DNA from: Hydractinia symbiolongicarpus
Lineage: Eukaryota; Cnidaria; Hydrozoa; Anthoathecata; Hydractiniidae
Reading direction: 5' to 3'
DNA length: 64,000 nucleotides
Assembly (NCBI RefSeq): GCF_029227915.1
Contig: NC_079887.1
Span: 20,641,650-20,705,649, forward strand
Shown here: one piece after another, positions 63,696-64,000 of the stretch
Position numbering within the stretch: the stretch's first letter is position 1
Layout: every line of letters starts with the position of its first letter
Made by a program: the position numbers and the translations under genes
The notes under the pieces: generated by a model
Seen by the model: only the letters and a program-made list of their open reading frames with translations
What the model was told of the DNA's origin: nothing
The model's database searches: none

Positions 63696-64000
63696 ATTGC
63701 ATATTTTGCTAGCGTTTAACTATTGCAAGAATGGCTTGATTGGAGATAAAAAATTTGTCTCGGAAAACAATCTGAACCAGAGTTTGCTGCATGATAAATA
63801 GTTTATGCATGGTTGACTTTTAATAGCCTAGCTGTTTTCTATCAGAAATTGAACAACGACGATCAGACCACTGAAGTGATTATATTTTACAGTTTCAGTG
63901 GAGAACTAGAAGAGAGGTGGTGATGGGACACAGCCTCTCCGCTTTACGGAGTTTTAAGCGAAAGACGCTACTTGTGAAAATATTTTCTTTTTTTATGTAA
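63696..64000. other. Upstream flank of the MFS gene
   Basis: Presumed promoter and 5' UTR of the transporter. No distinct TATA element, RNA gene or repeat was recognised. Confidence 0.4.

Overview
This is an animal nuclear genomic window. It is strongly AT-rich, its genes have many short exons separated by AT-rich introns with GT-AG borders, and it carries many short terminal-inverted-repeat elements. The gene content (a BRAP orthologue, a RUSF1 orthologue, an SLC22A18-like transporter, two divergent class A receptors and a large Ig/FN3 receptor) fits a cnidarian, and the base composition suggests a hydrozoan. The species cannot be fixed from sequence alone, so the taxon is an inference. No tRNA gene, rRNA gene or CRISPR array was seen.

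Left part (1-22.2 kb, minus strand): one 19-exon gene encodes a transmembrane adhesion-type receptor of about 1381 residues. It has a signal peptide, nine Ig-like domains (one phase 1-1 exon each), two fibronectin III domains, one membrane segment and a tail of about 225 residues spread over several small exons. The intron between the first two tail-coding exons (4035-11511) is almost entirely a 41-bp minisatellite of about 173 copies. A perfect 24-bp hairpin lies beside the array.

Middle (22.2-39.2 kb): a repeat-rich intergenic region with one single-exon class A GPCR (27703-28716, minus). It contains pogo/Tigger-like TA-flanked fragments, a 48-bp perfect palindrome, two related foldback elements with 5-bp target duplications, and a 2.1-kb TA-flanked element with perfect 34-bp ends and internal repeats. 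There is also a possible tRNA-derived SINE and a decayed coding remnant near 37.3-38.1 kb.

Right part (39.2-64 kb): RUSF1 (DUF647, 13 exons, plus) is followed on the same strand by BRAP (18 exons, plus). BRAP intron 7 holds a complete two-exon GPCR gene on the opposite strand. BRAP intron 9 ends in tandem copies of its own 3' splice site plus the first zinc-finger codons of exon 10. An SLC22A18-like MFS transporter on the minus strand converges on BRAP, with a foldback element between the two 3' ends.

The genes form no operon or pathway; each appears to be an independent eukaryotic unit. All exon joins were read by eye from splice consensus, reading-frame phase and protein-family continuity. 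In the four multi-exon models every junction keeps frame and the summed coding length is a multiple of three.
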